From UMGS1322 sp900550765 (GTDB lineage: Bacteria > Bacillota > Clostridia > Christensenellales > QALW01): a stretch of 64,000 nucleotides of DNA. Made by a program: the position numbers and the translations under genes. Positions 56,356-64,000 of this stretch are shown piece by piece. Each line of letters opens with the position of its first letter. Position 1 is the stretch's first letter. The notes under the pieces were generated by a model. It searched no databases. It saw only the letters and a program-made list of their open reading frames with translations, and was not told where the DNA came from. Location: the NCBI GenBank assembly GCA_958448705.1, contig CAUDEY010000002.1, forward strand, positions 124,001 to 188,000. Direction: 5' to 3'.

Positions 56356-57984
56356 TTATTCTGCGCTTTTTTTAGGCCGCGCCACACATTTTTTTATTAT
56401 AAAAATCAAAAGCTTGAGCAGCATATTGACCAGGAGAATCATCAGCGACACCACTGCCGCACATTCCAGCTGCATCTGCGCTTCAAACTGATTGATCATC
56501 AGCGCAACCGGTTTAATGGAAGAAGCGCTGCCCAAAAAAGACACGGCGGAGATTGTCATCATGCAATTGACAAAGAAATAACTTCCGGTTTCCAGCACGG
56601 TGGAAATGCTTTGGGGCAAAAACACATCCTTCAGCATCCGCAGGCGCCCGATGCCCATAGTTTTTCCCACGGCCTCTAAATTTTCATTGAGCTTGGAAAA
56701 AGAATTATACATCATCATATACGGCGAAGCAATAAAATGCACCAGATTTACTGCTACCAGAATAATCAGCGTATTATAAATAAAGCTTTGATTAAATACA
56801 ATGGCATAGGAAAGGCCCAGTACAATGCCGGGGATCGCCGCGGCTGTGATACATATCAGGTGCAGCAGACGGGAAAGCCCCGATTTCATCCTGGCCGTCA
56901 GATAGGCGGCAAAGAAAGAGATCCCCATGCCCAGCACCGATACCCACAGGGCAATGATCACGGAATTTGCCAGATACTTTCCCGCGTCCATTGCAAAGGT
57001 CTTTTGAATATTTTTCAGCGTAAAGGCCAAATCGGTAGGATACCGTTTGGCAAAGCCGATCAGCACAAAGGATACCAGCGGCACAATGACCAAAAGCGAT
57101 ACCAGCGTGCAAAAGCTATACGCCGCCGCTTTTGCCCCCCGGCTTTGAGAAAGCGCAAAGGGGCGGGTAATAAAGTTCATATTCCCCTTATCACGGTTGA
57201 GCAGATCAAACACAAACGCGATCACCGCAGGGATCAGCAGTACCGCGCCCAGCACGGCGCCGTTATCAAAATTCAGCCGGCCGATGGCCTCCTGATACAT
57301 CACCGAGGACAGCGTTTTAAACTTTCCGCCGATGATCAGCGGCACACCGTAATCGGTAATAATCATTGTAAATACCGTAAACACAATGGAGATCAGCGGC
57401 CGCCGCAGATAGGGCATCGTAATAGAAAGGAATCGGCGCGGCGCGGAAACGCCCAGCACCTTTGCTGCCTCATAGGGCGAATAATCCTCATACTTCAGGA
57501 TGTCACTGAACATCAAAAACGCCACAGGAAACGTATACATTACCGAGCCCGCTACGATCCCCCAAAAGCCGTAAATGCTGAAATTCAAATTCAGCAGCCG
57601 GGTAAAAAGGCCGTTGTTGCCCAAAATAAGCAGCAGTCCCATGCCGTGCGAAATAGAGGGGATCAGCATCGGCAGGATAAAGATCACGCTGAACAGATTT
57701 TTCAAGCGGATATCTACCCGTGAAAGGCATACTGCCAAAAAATAAGCAAGTATCAGGGAGATCAGCGCCGCCGTTATACCCGAGGTCAGGGAGTTGACGG
57801 CCGCCTCCTTAAAATACGGCGCGGTAAATACCTCATGCAGGCTCTGACCGTTGATGTAAAACAGCATACGCACCAGCGGCAGCAGCACGAACGCCGCAAG
57901 CACCGAGGCAAAGATCAACTTGCTTACCGCCGCGCCGGCCCTCTCACCGCGGGCAGCAACTCCGAATCGCTTCATGCCGTTCAC
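56356..57984 (-). CDS. ABC importer permease, two fused MetI domains
   Basis: The 542-aa membrane protein has about 12 TM helices in two halves. Each half has a BPD_transp_1 loop, seen in AAKVLGVSAPRRFLSITMPYLRRPLI (about 180-205) and AVGKTMGIGRLRMLKDVFLPQSIST (about 448-472), with the EAA-type pattern that contacts the ATPase. Such fused permeases occur in the Fe3+, thiamine and 2-aminoethylphosphonate importer families. The stop of the ATPase gene overlaps its start by 4 nt. Its substrate is set by the binding protein two genes upstream. Confidence 0.93.
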   Translation of the reverse strand: MNGMKRFGVAARGERAGAAVSKLIFASVLAAFVLLPLVRMLFYINGQSLHEVFTAPYFKEAAVNSLTSGITAALISLILAYFLAVCLSRVDIRLKNLFSVIFILPMLIPSISHGMGLLLILGNNGLFTRLLNLNFSIYGFWGIVAGSVMYTFPVAFLMFSDILKYEDYSPYEAAKVLGVSAPRRFLSITMPYLRRPLISIVFTVFTMIITDYGVPLIIGGKFKTLSSVMYQEAIGRLNFDNGAVLGAVLLIPAVIAFVFDLLNRDKGNMNFITRPFALSQSRGAKAAAYSFCTLVSLLVIVPLVSFVLIGFAKRYPTDLAFTLKNIQKTFAMDAGKYLANSVIIALWVSVLGMGISFFAAYLTARMKSGLSRLLHLICITAAAIPGIVLGLSYAIVFNQSFIYNTLIILVAVNLVHFIASPYMMMYNSFSKLNENLEAVGKTMGIGRLRMLKDVFLPQSISTVLETGSYFFVNCMMTISAVSFLGSASSIKPVALMINQFEAQMQLECAAVVSLMILLVNMLLKLLIFIIKKCVARPKKSAE

Positions 57985-58745
57985 CTCACGTACTTTACCA
58001 GCGAATCGATCTTGATGCGCAGATTATCATTGACAAAGCTGCGTACATAGTCATCCGCCGGCGTATCGATGATATGCTCAGGGGTATCGATCTGCACAAG
58101 CCGGGCTTTATCCATAACCATAATTCTGTCAGAAAGCGCAAACGCTTCCTCCTGATCATGCGTTATGTATATCATTGTAGTACCGAACTCGCGCTGGATC
58201 TCCTTCAGTTCCTGCCGGAGCATCAGCCGCGTGGCAACATCCAAGGCAGACATCGGCTCATCAAACAACATGATATCAGGCTTCAGCACCAGCGTTCTGG
58301 CAATGGCCACGCGCTGCTGCTGTCCGCCGGAAAGTTCATGCGGCCGTTTGCCCGCGTGTTCCTCCAGTCCCATCCTCTTCAGCATCGCCTGCGCCAAAGT
58401 GCGCGCTTGCTTTTTGGTATCCTTTTTTATTTTTAAAGCGTATTCCACATTCCCCAATACCGTCATATTTTCAAACAGCGCGTAATTTTGAAATACAATG
58501 CCCATACCCCGGGCAGAAGCCGTGGCATGGGTGATCTCGGTGCCGTCCTTGACAATGGCGCCGGAATCCGCCTCCAGCAGGCCGATCAGGATCCGCAGAA
58601 GCGTCGTCTTGCCGCAGCCCGAAGGTCCCAGCACGGATAAAAACTCGCCGTCATACACATCAAACGTAACATGATCCAATATACATTTTTCTCCGTAATT
58701 TTTCGTAACCTCGGTAACCTTCAATTTTATATGGCCGTTTTCCAT
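57981..58745 (-). CDS. ABC importer ATP-binding protein
   Basis: The 254-aa ATPase starts at ATG 58745 (MENGHIKLKVTEVTKNYGEK), preceded by AGGAGA; the longer open frame upstream overlaps the binding-protein gene. It has Walker A GPSGCGKTTLLRIL, signature ELSGGQQQRVAIARTLV, Walker B DIMLFDEPMSALD and switch His in ITHDQEEAFALSD. It belongs to the PotA/FbpC-like group of importer ATPases, and lacks the C-terminal TOBE extension seen in some of these. The sequence places it with the fused permease. Confidence 0.94.
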   Translation of the reverse strand: MENGHIKLKVTEVTKNYGEKCILDHVTFDVYDGEFLSVLGPSGCGKTTLLRILIGLLEADSGAIVKDGTEITHATASARGMGIVFQNYALFENMTVLGNVEYALKIKKDTKKQARTLAQAMLKRMGLEEHAGKRPHELSGGQQQRVAIARTLVLKPDIMLFDEPMSALDVATRLMLRQELKEIQREFGTTMIYITHDQEEAFALSDRIMVMDKARLVQIDTPEHIIDTPADDYVRSFVNDNLRIKIDSLVKYVR

Positions 58746-58761
58746 AATATATCTCCTGCTT

Positions 58762-59760
58762 TTAATATTTCCACTTTGCCAAAAGCGCGTCCTTGCTTTC
58801 GGGCGAAGTATCCCCCATATCACTGTATTGAATATTCTGCGGATAATTTTCAACCTTTCCGGGCCCATCGGCAAAGATCTGCTCCGGGAAAAATTTATTA
58901 TTTGCTTCCCGGTTATAGGTGTTGATCATAAAATCAAATACATTCTTCACCGCCTCACGCGTTTCCTTGCCGGAAATTATCCCTTGGCCGTACATATTAT
59001 ACGGTGAGCCTTCCTCAAAGAAAAGTATCTCAAAATCGGCTCCGTTATTGTTGGCAGTAACCGCCTGTCCCGTCATGCCCAGACCGATAGCCGCCTCCTT
59101 TTGTATCAGCTTGTTTACCGGACCGGAGCCGGAAGAAGTATATTCAATAATATTTTCATTCAATTTATCAAAATAATCCAGCGCGGCTTCTTCTCCCATG
59201 GTCACGGTAAGAGATTGTAAAAAAATGTAGCCTGTTCCTGAGGATTTAGGATTGGGCATGATAACAAGGCCTTTATATTCCGGCTTTAACAGATCCTCAT
59301 AGCTTGCAGGCATGGGCAGATTTTTTTCATCAAGCGCCTGTTTATCCACAATAATGGCGCCCCCATTTCTATATTCCGGTATATAATACTTACTCACAGC
59401 TACATCGCTTGCATAAACAGAAAAATCATACTGAGAAAGCTCTGCCAGGGAACCGGACTTTTCCAGCTTAGCGAGATAAGGATATTCTAAATCATGTGTA
59501 ATATCACATTCTGTATTGATTCCCTCAGCAAATAATTTGGCTGCATGATTGCCGGTTGTCATATATTCAATAACAATCTCGTAATCAGGAAACTGCTCAT
59601 TTAATCTGGCGCGCAAATCTTCAATGCGATAATCCTCCGCACTGGTATAGATCACAACTTTTTCCTTTTTCTCTCCGCCGCAGCCGGTAAACGCAAAGGC
59701 CGCGCAAAGGAAAAGCGCTGCAATCAGTATAAAAGAAATAAGTTTTTTGGTGGGTTTCAT
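58762..59760 (-). CDS. Lipoprotein substrate-binding protein of the importer
   Basis: The 332-aa lipoprotein has a signal sequence with the lipobox AFTGC (Cys about residue 25 from the ATG at 59760, which has GGGAGG upstream). The mature part matches the iron/thiamine/AEP-binding class: VVIYTSAEDYRIEDLRARLNEQFPDYEIVI, SGTGYIFLQSL and GLGMTGQAVTANNNGADFEILFFEEGSPYN. Strands in the hinge pattern of class II binding proteins are evident. Ligand cannot be read from sequence. It heads the importer operon, ending 16 nt before the ATPase gene. Confidence 0.9.
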   Translation of the reverse strand: MKPTKKLISFILIAALFLCAAFAFTGCGGEKKEKVVIYTSAEDYRIEDLRARLNEQFPDYEIVIEYMTTGNHAAKLFAEGINTECDITHDLEYPYLAKLEKSGSLAELSQYDFSVYASDVAVSKYYIPEYRNGGAIIVDKQALDEKNLPMPASYEDLLKPEYKGLVIMPNPKSSGTGYIFLQSLTVTMGEEAALDYFDKLNENIIEYTSSGSGPVNKLIQKEAAIGLGMTGQAVTANNNGADFEILFFEEGSPYNMYGQGIISGKETREAVKNVFDFMINTYNREANNKFFPEQIFADGPGKVENYPQNIQYSDMGDTSPESKDALLAKWKY

Positions 59761-59841
59761 CCTAGATTCCTCCCTGTTCATTTTTTATCCCGCATATTTT
59801 TATATGAACGCAAAACCGGGGTTTTACGGATTTTTTGAAAC

Positions 59842-59864
59842 AAAAAGAAAGCGTCGTTCACGCT
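59842..59864 (-). terminator. Weak terminator after the YidC-TagF gene
   Basis: On the minus strand AGCGT-GAACG-ACGCT is followed by TTCTTTTTG. The stem is only 5 bp, so readthrough into the importer operon is possible. Confidence 0.4.
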
Positions 59865-59892
59865 GGCGCTGTTCTTTTCTGTTTTTGAACGG

Positions 59893-62004
59893 TTATTCCG
59901 TTTCCTCCGCCTGTGCAGGCTTGGCGGAAAGCCGGTCGATAATATACTGTGCGCCTACCTCGCCGCTGTGACCTAAATTATAAAAATAGCTTTCCTTCAG
60001 CTCGGCGATGCTTTGCTTATAGTCGGCCTGATGCGCGAGCAATTCCTCTACAGCATTGGCAATATTCGCTGTCTCTTCTTTTTCAACCGATTTTCCCACA
60101 ACGTTCCGCGCGGTAATATCAAACGGCTTCAGCTTGATCTTTTTATAATCCTTGTTTACCACCTTCATCTGTGTATTGACAAACAGCGTTGGCTTTAAGG
60201 TGGTAAAGCTGAACTCAAAAGCGATGGCCGACCAGTCGGTAATCACCATGTCCGCCGTATAAACGGTAACATTGGAGGAAAAGTCCGTTTCTATCTTAAA
60301 ATTCTCATTGAAGCGATCGCGGTATTTTTCCAGAATACTTTCCATTTGCAGCGGAAAGCGCCGGATATACTGGGGATGCGGCCGCACGATCACCTTATAT
60401 TGATCCCCGTTTTTCCCCACCAGACTTTCAATGATATCGTCCAAACAGCTGTCCAGGATATTGTCATACTGCCAGGAGGGTGCGATCAGAATCGTGGGGC
60501 GTTCATTTTGTGTTTTTTCCAGCTTTTCATAGGCCTGCGTCATATTATCGATCAAACCGTAGCCGCACTTTACAATACGTTTTTTCCGTGTGCCGCGCAG
60601 CTGTTCCATCTCCCGCACCTCAACGCCTTGATTCCGGCTCACGGCAAAAATCGTATCAAAATAATCCAGCGCGCCGGGGCGGTAGGTTAAATTCAAGCTG
60701 GTGCAGCCGTGGTCCACATAAATGTATTCAATATTTTTTCGCACCTTTGAGCGCTTGATATGATACTTTTCCAAATCCGGCGTCGTCATCACCACAATGC
60801 GGCACTCCAGCTTCATCATCAGCGCGATCAGATGATTCCCCGCAACATAATACGGCTTGATTCTGGGGTTGTTTTTTTGAAAGATCGCGTCTTTAGGGTC
60901 ACTGGTCACATAATAGATGATTTCGTCACTGTTTTGTAAAAGCGCGTCGATGATATTTTCAAAATACTTATAAAAACCGCTCTGCTCCGAATAGAACATC
61001 AGGCGCATTTTGCTTAAATTATGATTGGCGCAAAGCTCTTTATAATACCGGCGGGAAAGCCGATTGTCCGCGCGCTTCTGCTCCCGTTCGGCCTTTGCCT
61101 TTTCCTTGAGCTTGTTTAAGGTTTTATAATCAATATACTTTTTAGGATTATAAATCAAGTTTACCAGATACATCACCGGAATCGAGAACAGGTTGCCGAA
61201 AATCCAGTACACGCCCACACCCGCCGGCACTAAAAACGCAAAGTAGGTGGAAAACGCGATCATAAACACCGTCATTCCCCATTTGGCAAGAGGGCCCTGC
61301 TCAATCTGCAGCACATTGATCTTATTCTGTACCACGCACATGATCAGCGCGCTCAATCCCGCCAGAACCGGAATTAAAAACAAAAGGTTCAGTACCGCTA
61401 CCGAGGGCACGGCCGAAAGGTCAAACCCAAAGAAATTCATATCGATGCTCTGCATCTTCTCCAGCATACCGCCTACGTCATGCCCGGAAAGCGCACCGTT
61501 TTGCAAATCCAAAAACGCCTGCTGGTTGGCCGGGTCATTTGCACAGCGCATAACCACCAGCTCCGGTGAAGAACCCAGTTCCGCGGTACCCAGCAGCTCC
61601 GAGGCCTTAGCGGTAAAGGCCGAAATAGCCTCGGCCGGAAAGTGCAGGATATGTTTTAAGGGCCGGTATACAACGTCGATCAAGCCGAAAATCAACGGAA
61701 GCTGAATCAGCAGCGGAATCGTCCCCGCAAAAGGGCTGTACTTTTCCCGCTTGTACAGCGCGGCCTGGGCATCAAGGAGGCCGTCTTTATCATCGATATA
61801 CTGGTACTTCAGCGCGTCCAGCTCGGGCTTCATCTTGATCATCTTTACCGAGTTCTTCTGCACCAGCATCGAAACCGGGAACAGAATCACCTTGGTAAAG
61901 AGCGTAAACACAATAATGGCAAAACCATAGTTATGAATCAAGTCATAACACAGCTTCATAATATATCCCAGCGGCGTGCCGAGAATTTCCCCAACAATAC
62001 CCAT
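59893..62004 (-). CDS. YidC/Oxa1 insertase fused to CDP-glycerol glycerophosphotransferase
   Basis: This 703-aa protein joins two families that are normally separate. Residues 1-290 follow YidC: TM1 (27-47) with Lys38 where YidC has its conserved positive residue, a cytoplasmic loop, TM2 (95-113), an exposed loop of about 85 residues, and TM3-TM5 (201-226, 242-260, 262-285). A basic linker (290-330) leads to a TagB/TagF-type transferase (331-690) with VDHG (His432), RPHPQ (541-545) and TDWSAIAFEF (589-598). The latter family polymerises or primes glycerol phosphate in teichoic acids from CDP-glycerol. The single frame has no stops or shift, so the fusion is genuine in this sequence. It follows signal peptidase by 25 nt. 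Confidence 0.88.
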   Translation of the reverse strand: MGIVGEILGTPLGYIMKLCYDLIHNYGFAIIVFTLFTKVILFPVSMLVQKNSVKMIKMKPELDALKYQYIDDKDGLLDAQAALYKREKYSPFAGTIPLLIQLPLIFGLIDVVYRPLKHILHFPAEAISAFTAKASELLGTAELGSSPELVVMRCANDPANQQAFLDLQNGALSGHDVGGMLEKMQSIDMNFFGFDLSAVPSVAVLNLLFLIPVLAGLSALIMCVVQNKINVLQIEQGPLAKWGMTVFMIAFSTYFAFLVPAGVGVYWIFGNLFSIPVMYLVNLIYNPKKYIDYKTLNKLKEKAKAEREQKRADNRLSRRYYKELCANHNLSKMRLMFYSEQSGFYKYFENIIDALLQNSDEIIYYVTSDPKDAIFQKNNPRIKPYYVAGNHLIALMMKLECRIVVMTTPDLEKYHIKRSKVRKNIEYIYVDHGCTSLNLTYRPGALDYFDTIFAVSRNQGVEVREMEQLRGTRKKRIVKCGYGLIDNMTQAYEKLEKTQNERPTILIAPSWQYDNILDSCLDDIIESLVGKNGDQYKVIVRPHPQYIRRFPLQMESILEKYRDRFNENFKIETDFSSNVTVYTADMVITDWSAIAFEFSFTTLKPTLFVNTQMKVVNKDYKKIKLKPFDITARNVVGKSVEKEETANIANAVEELLAHQADYKQSIAELKESYFYNLGHSGEVGAQYIIDRLSAKPAQAEETE

Positions 62005-62029
62005 GTAAAGCTCCTAAAAATAAAGATTT

Positions 62030-62536
62030 TCAGCCAAACGAAGCAATGCGGCACCAATACCGGCCGCGGATTTCATTTTTATGCACAAACGGCTGCGGCC
62101 AGGCACGGGAATCCACCGATTCCGCAAGATTATCTCCCAATACGAAATAGCTGTTTTCTTCTACCCGGCAAGCCGGCATATCCGCTAAAAAGCCGGAATA
62201 TTCCGGCAAAGCAGAGCCGTCGATATACAGCACGCCGTCTGAAATTTCTACAATCTCCCCCGGAAGCGCAGCAATTCGCTTAATAATAAGTCCCGGCGCA
62301 ACATCTTTTTTACAAAAAGCAATGATGTCGCCTCTTTGCGGCTCTCCCCCGCGGTAGCTGCACTGCTCCAGCAGAATAATATCTCCATCGTTTAAGGTGC
62401 CGGCCATTGAAGCGCCGTCTACCCTCGCGGGACGCACAAAAAGCAGCGATACCGCCGCAGCCGCGGCCAAAGCCGCTGCGACCAACAGCAAAAATAAAAA
62501 TTCCGGCTTTTTCTTATTTGCTCTCCGTGTCTTCAT
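62030..62536 (-). CDS. lepB: Signal peptidase I
   Basis: The product (about 168 aa from ATG 62536) has one N-terminal TM helix (EFLFLLLVAAALAAAAAVSLLF) and the S26 catalytic motifs: the nucleophile Ser in VDGASMAGTLNDGDIILL and the general base Lys in GLIIKRIAALPGEIV. The final box GDNLAESVDSRAW matches the family signature Gly-Asp-Asn-x-x-x-S-x-D-S-R. It removes Sec signal peptides at the outer face of the membrane. The start overlaps the end of the preceding gene by 23 nt, and the exact start codon is uncertain because no clear SD is seen. Confidence 0.9.
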   Translation of the reverse strand: MKTRRANKKKPEFLFLLLVAAALAAAAAVSLLFVRPARVDGASMAGTLNDGDIILLEQCSYRGGEPQRGDIIAFCKKDVAPGLIIKRIAALPGEIVEISDGVLYIDGSALPEYSGFLADMPACRVEENSYFVLGDNLAESVDSRAWPQPFVHKNEIRGRYWCRIASFG

Positions 62537-62834
62537 CGTCATCGGGGATATCGCTGTCATCAAACTCACCGTCGTCTTCGATCTCCTCCTCGGAGAACGC
62601 GGCCGAATCATAGTCGTCGGCGGCAGCTTCATCCTTCTTTTTCAATTTACGGCGCAGCCTTTGAAAATAAAAGCCGAAGGCCGCTGCACCGGCGATTACA
62701 ATACCCACCACCACCTGCACGATATACGTCATGGCCGAGGGGTCAATATACGCGCTTACCGTTGCTGTAAAAAATGCGCATCCCAACACAAAGAACAAGA
62801 GAAATTCCACTGCCGTTTTTATTGCTTTTTTCAT
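62514..62834 (-). CDS. Small membrane protein with acidic tail in the polymer locus
   Basis: The 106-aa product (ATG at 62834; AAAGAAAGGAAA upstream) has two hydrophobic helices: TAVEFLLFFVLGCAFFTATVSAY, which may be a signal anchor, and MTYIVQVVVGIVIAGAAAFGFYF. Between them is IDPSA, similar to the IDPGTGS motif of small proteins found beside teichoic-acid-type genes. After RLRRKLKKK the tail is highly acidic (Asp and Glu, about 45 residues). Position between a sulfatase-fold gene and lepB suggests a role in the same surface polymer pathway. Function is unknown. Confidence 0.75.
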   Translation of the reverse strand: MKKAIKTAVEFLLFFVLGCAFFTATVSAYIDPSAMTYIVQVVVGIVIAGAAAFGFYFQRLRRKLKKKDEAAADDYDSAAFSEEEIEDDGEFDDSDIPDDDEDTESK

Positions 62835-62866
62835 ATATTTCCTTTCTTTTCCCTTAAAGGGCAAGC

Positions 62867-64000
62867 TCAATAAAAATAATATTCTGCCTTAAACGTATGG
62901 GAGACCTTCCAGTTTTCAAACACCCTGGCGTCGCCTATAATGTCATAGACATAGACTTCGCTTTCATGCTCCCCAACCATCACACTCTTATAAAAATGCC
63001 GCACAATGTCCACATGATTAACCACTTCATCTAAGGGGGTGCCGTAGGCCGCGTAATCGGCCCCCGCCGCCTTCATAATGGTTGCCGGAATATTTTTATG
63101 CGAAACCGGGGCATCCGAATACTGCAGCGGCGTGCCGGCCGCACCGGCAGGCTTATAGAACAGGCCGATCGTCATAGCCTTGGTCACCGGCTCATAATCC
63201 GAAACGGCACTGCCGTGATCAGCTAAGATTAAAATAGCAGAATCCTCATAGATCCCTTCTGCCTTCAGCTGGTCAAAAAGTTTATACAAAATGCGGAAAC
63301 TGCCCTTCAGCTGCCGGACAGCATCCGTTTCTTTCCCCGCAGACCGTGTACCGTCTTCCTTTAACGTATAAGGCGGATGCGGTCCGTTAAAATGATAGAA
63401 CTTAAAATAGTTCTGCTCTTTCAGCTGCAGCTGTGCAAAGCGCGGTGCGTATTTTGCTTCATCAATCTCATACCGATCGCTTTCCGGATACAATCCGCGG
63501 TTCACGTCATCGGTATAACACCAGAAAAACGGCTTCATTGCCTGCGGTGCATACCGGTAAAAAGAGAGATTCAGCACATTTTTAAGCAGCTGAACATAAT
63601 TCAGTTTTTCCTCCGCAGTGGAAAGATTGGAAACATACTGTTCCACCCCCCGCCCGGAACCAATCATCCCCAGGGTATCGCCGTAAAGATCGACCGTAAA
63701 TCCTGCCGCGGTCAGATCCGCCAAAAGATTCCGGCCGCCGGCAGTCCATTGCTTTTCAAAATACTCCTCCGCCGGCATGCGGTAAGCGCCTTCCTCAAAG
63801 CCGGAAAGCATAAAACTTGCGCCGGGACGCGTTCTGGCAAATTCCGCGATAGCGTTCGTATAGCTGGTAAAACCGTCCAGCCTGTCAAAAAACCCCGGAT
63901 CCTGGGCAAGCACCTGCTCAATATAATCATAATCCAGCCTGTCCAGCAAAAAGACCAGAACATTTTTGTTTTTGGAAAAATCCGTTATTTCCCTATCCGA
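62867..64000 (-). CDS. Sulfatase-fold phosphotransferase, partial
   Basis: The frame is open to the window edge, so the N-terminus lies beyond 64000; about 377 residues are seen. The first visible residues read KNKNVLVFLLDRLDYDYIEQV, the start of the sulfatase/alkaline phosphatase superfamily core. Other motifs are GLYPESDRY, YFKFYHFNGPHPPYTL and ILILADHGSAVSDYEP, where Asp-His-Gly is the family metal site. Such proteins include LTA synthase-like enzymes that transfer phosphoglycerol to surface polymers. In context with the TagF-type fusion, a polymer-modifying transferase is more likely than a sulfatase, but this is inference. Confidence 0.8.
   Translation of the reverse strand, partial: SDREITDFSKNKNVLVFLLDRLDYDYIEQVLAQDPGFFDRLDGFTSYTNAIAEFARTRPGASFMLSGFEEGAYRMPAEEYFEKQWTAGGRNLLADLTAAGFTVDLYGDTLGMIGSGRGVEQYVSNLSTAEEKLNYVQLLKNVLNLSFYRYAPQAMKPFFWCYTDDVNRGLYPESDRYEIDEAKYAPRFAQLQLKEQNYFKFYHFNGPHPPYTLKEDGTRSAGKETDAVRQLKGSFRILYKLFDQLKAEGIYEDSAILILADHGSAVSDYEPVTKAMTIGLFYKPAGAAGTPLQYSDAPVSHKNIPATIMKAAGADYAAYGTPLDEVVNHVDIVRHFYKSVMVGEHESEVYVYDIIGDARVFENWKVSHTFKAEYYFY

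Noticed and set aside
56737..57723. 328-aa plus-strand ORF opposite the fused permease
   Set aside because: Composition rich in Gln, Arg and His is the reverse reading of hydrophobic codons; no SD.
1..64000. tRNA, rRNA, CRISPR arrays, complete insertion sequences, T-box or known riboswitch elements
   Set aside because: I looked for typical signatures (TTCGAAT-type arms, regularly spaced repeats, transposase motifs, T-box sequence) and found none convincing by eye; a covariance-model search would be decisive.

Overview
The window reads as a chromosomal segment of an anaerobic, endospore-forming, Gram-positive bacterium of the Clostridia, most likely of the Oscillospiraceae/Christensenellales type. 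The signs are a complete Firmicutes-order ribosomal protein supercluster, a Spo0A master regulator, Soj/Spo0J (ParA/ParB), a trimeric-type [FeFe]-hydrogenase operon, SD sequences close to AGGAGG at most starts, and many glycan-active enzymes. The assignment is by gene content only. I saw no rRNA, tRNA or CRISPR array, and no complete insertion sequence.

Layout. 1-1250: the 3' end of a class A penicillin-binding protein, then a decayed GH29 alpha-L-fucosidase-like remnant. 1260-18480 (minus strand): one long translation block running rpsJ to rplQ (S10-spc-alpha order, with secY, adk, map, a KOW protein, infA and rpoA), followed after a terminator by homoserine dehydrogenase and a 37-residue membrane protein. 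A promoter for the block is visible at 18445-18473. 18631-21024: an unrecognised 310-aa protein and a beta-propeller glycosidase-like protein. 21274-26548 (plus): an Hnd/Hyd hydrogenase operon with two accessory genes (DRTGG-like and GHKL ATPase). 27624-28406: spo0A. 28696-31222: a zinc-ribbon protein and a TetR-controlled antiporter operon with a clear operator. 31223-35071 (minus): a membrane protein with parA-parB, then rplI and degV. 35277-40491: a sugar cluster (AraC regulator, two Gfo/Idh/MocA dehydrogenases, GH36 galactosidase). 40710-43621: a metal-homeostasis group (ferritin, ZIP transporter, Crp/Fnr-like regulator; DUF134-NifX fusion). 43740-44803: DUF2304 and glycosyltransferase 2. 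44816-45871: a gene-poor stretch with intergenic repeats, ending in a promoter and attenuator-like leader ahead of a MATE pump and a cytidylate-kinase-like gene. 47857-48118: a broken GyrI-like regulator remnant. 48179-50671: a large glycoside hydrolase. 50963-52497: an ABC exporter-like pair. 52920-55279: an ECF sigma / VWA / secreted Ig-like operon. 55457-64000 (minus): a cell-surface polymer locus.

How the parts work together. The most notable region is 55457-64000. A sulfatase-fold phosphotransferase (cut by the window end), a small membrane protein with an acidic tail, a signal peptidase I, and a single 703-aa protein joining a YidC/Oxa1 insertase fold to a TagB/TagF-type CDP-glycerol glycerophosphotransferase are followed by a binding-protein/ATPase/permease importer and a LicC-like nucleotidyltransferase with an N-terminal winged helix. 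Together they suggest building and decorating a phosphodiester-linked surface polymer, with import and cytidylyl activation of a small substituent such as a phosphocholine or aminoethylphosphonate. The substituent and the polymer are inference. Other regulatory signals readable from the sequence are a TetR operator on a consensus promoter (30922-30978), an ECF-type promoter upstream of the ECF sigma gene (55308-55336), and a promoter plus terminator-like hairpin in the MATE leader (45730-45848).
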